Part shown: positions 12,163 to 12,603 of the stretch, piece by piece
Layout of the letters: each line of letters begins with the position of its first letter
Position numbering within the stretch: the stretch's first letter is position 1
NCBI GenBank assembly: GCA_934569195.1
Contig: CAKTKB010000035.1
Location: 1-12,603, forward strand
Direction of reading: 5' to 3'
Length of the DNA: 12,603 nt
Source: an uncultured Oscillospiraceae bacterium
Lineage (GTDB): Bacteria; Bacillota; Clostridia; Oscillospirales; Oscillospiraceae
Translations under genes and position numbers: made by a program
Notes under the pieces: generated by a model
What the model saw: only the letters and a program-made list of their open reading frames with translations
Database searches by the model: none
What the model was told of the DNA's origin: nothing

Positions 12163-12378
12163 TTACTGTCCACACAAAAACTGAATGAATGACTCGCGCG
12201 AGATTTTGACGCGCGTCCGTGTTGGGCATGACACGTTAAATCCAAGTTGTTCTGGGCGTTCACGTGCCATCAGCCTAAGTTGCTGCGGGCTGCACCCTAG
12301 AAATTTCGCTGCAACAGCCGAAGTGATGGTGCTGCTTTCCATTGCCCGCAAGTCGTCCAAAGTTTCAGGAGTTTTCAC
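12163..12378 (-). CDS. Small HTH protein, excisionase-like
   Basis: A 71-residue DNA-binding protein and first leftward gene after the divergent region. Residues about 17-40 (TITSAVAAKFLGCSPQQLRL) form a helix-turn-helix of the MerR/excisionase type, followed by a wing-like segment and a strand VKISRESFIQFL typical of these small proteins. It could act as an excision directionality factor or as an early regulator; no integrase is visible in the window to test this. The start is GTG at 12378, with AGGTGG at a 7-nt gap; a nearby ATG is out of frame. Confidence 0.72.
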   Translation of the reverse strand: MKTPETLDDLRAMESSTITSAVAAKFLGCSPQQLRLMARERPEQLGFNVSCPTRTRVKISRESFIQFLCGQ

Positions 12379-12414
12379 ATTCTCACCACCTATAAGGAGT
12401 TAATGCAGATGCTG

Positions 12415-12428
12415 GACAAATGACAAAT
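12415..12428. repeat. Tandem 7-mer in divergent control region
   Basis: GACAAAT occurs twice head to tail. It sits between the divergent starts of the excisionase-like gene and the rightward partial gene, where a regulator would bind. On the minus strand it supplies TTGTCA/TTGTCC, which could serve as -35-like boxes for leftward transcription, but no convincing -10 box follows at the right distance. The operator role is inferred. Confidence 0.4.
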
Positions 12429-12451
12429 TCCTTTCCTCCCGCTTTCGGCCG

Positions 12452-12460
12452 TGGTATAAT
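12452..12460 (+). promoter_or_regulatory. Extended -10 promoter, rightward
   Basis: TGGTATAAT is an extended -10 element with an exact TATAAT hexamer at 12455-12460. The -35 region (TTTCCT at a 17-base spacing) is poor, as is common with extended -10 promoters. The predicted start, near 12467, lies only about 10-18 bases before the rightward gene. Confidence 0.6.
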
Positions 12461-12475
12461 CTGCGGGAAAGGGAG

Positions 12476-12603
12476 ATGTTTTGTTTGAATAAACGGTCTG
12501 TTCCGCCCGCTCCGCATATCGAAAACAAGGAAGTCATCATTGCCAGTCTCGATGGCTCCCGCCTATCTGGTTCATCCAAGAACGAAAAAGTCCAGCAATA
12601 CGT
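12476..12603 (+). CDS. Partial rightward gene, N-terminus of unknown protein
   Basis: An open frame running off the right edge, the only credible rightward gene. It starts with ATG at 12476, or more likely TTG at 12485, which sits 9 bases after the AAAGGGAG site. From the TTG the product begins MNKRSVPPAP and continues HIENKEVIIASLDGSRLSG into a Lys/Gln-rich segment. An extended -10 promoter lies immediately upstream. I do not recognise the family. Its divergent orientation relative to the early operon is where lysogeny-side genes often lie in temperate phages, but the visible part shows no HTH or recombinase motif. Confidence 0.6.
   Translation, partial: MFCLNKRSVPPAPHIENKEVIIASLDGSRLSGSSKNEKVQQY

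Noticed and set aside
109..12378. Genome-wide TAG-to-Gln recoding (genetic code 15)
   Set aside because: Only one in-frame TAG was found among more than 20 genes, and TAG serves as the stop of the dATP/dGTP diphosphohydrolase-like gene, whose read-through is merely the XRE shadow frame.

Overview
The window is the early, replication and packaging part of a tailed temperate-type bacteriophage or prophage of a Firmicutes host. Intermediate-to-high GC and the protein families present (3D-domain protein, DUF7666-like repeat protein, ERF annealing protein, DUF4406, DUF551, MERLT-type proteins) point to a gut clostridial host such as an Oscillospiraceae/Ruminococcaceae member. The host call is inference. 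No rRNA, tRNA or CRISPR array was seen, and there is no clear host gene.

Almost everything is transcribed leftward on the minus strand. From right to left: (i) a divergent control region (about 12379-12475), with a partial rightward gene to its right and a small excisionase-like HTH gene to its left; (ii) an early module (about 10067-12378) with an RHH-like protein, a DUF7666-like protein broken by an in-frame amber codon, a membrane-anchored 3D-domain protein and three small Cys-rich proteins; (iii) a recombination/replication module (6642-9880) with ERF, a NinB-like protein, a NUMOD4-HNH homing endonuclease, a second HNH protein, SSB and a DnaD-like replication initiator; (iv) a block of small accessory genes (3519-6645), including two paralogous MERLT proteins, DUF551, DUF4406, a RuvC-like resolvase and a dATP/dGTP diphosphohydrolase-like protein; (v) an XRE regulator followed by a 139-bp regulatory gap; (vi) the packaging module: terminase small subunit, terminase large subunit, portal, and the start of a head-region gene.

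Most genes overlap by 1-8 bases (ATGA, GTGA, TAATG, TGATG junctions), so the region reads as one or two long, translationally coupled transcripts. Only three gaps exceed about 80 bases. Each carries regulatory-looking structure: a divergent promoter region with a tandem 7-mer, a rightward small-RNA unit, and a hairpin plus a 22-bp perfect palindrome ahead of the terminase genes.

The most notable signals are: a rightward sigma-70-type promoter with both hexamers at exact consensus and a 17-bp spacer, followed within about 30-60 bases by a strong intrinsic terminator, predicting a roughly 55-nt antisense RNA in the early operon; the amber codon at codon 17 of the DUF7666-like gene; iteron-like repeats in the linker-coding part of the replication initiator gene, a candidate origin; and the perfect palindrome between the XRE gene and the packaging genes.
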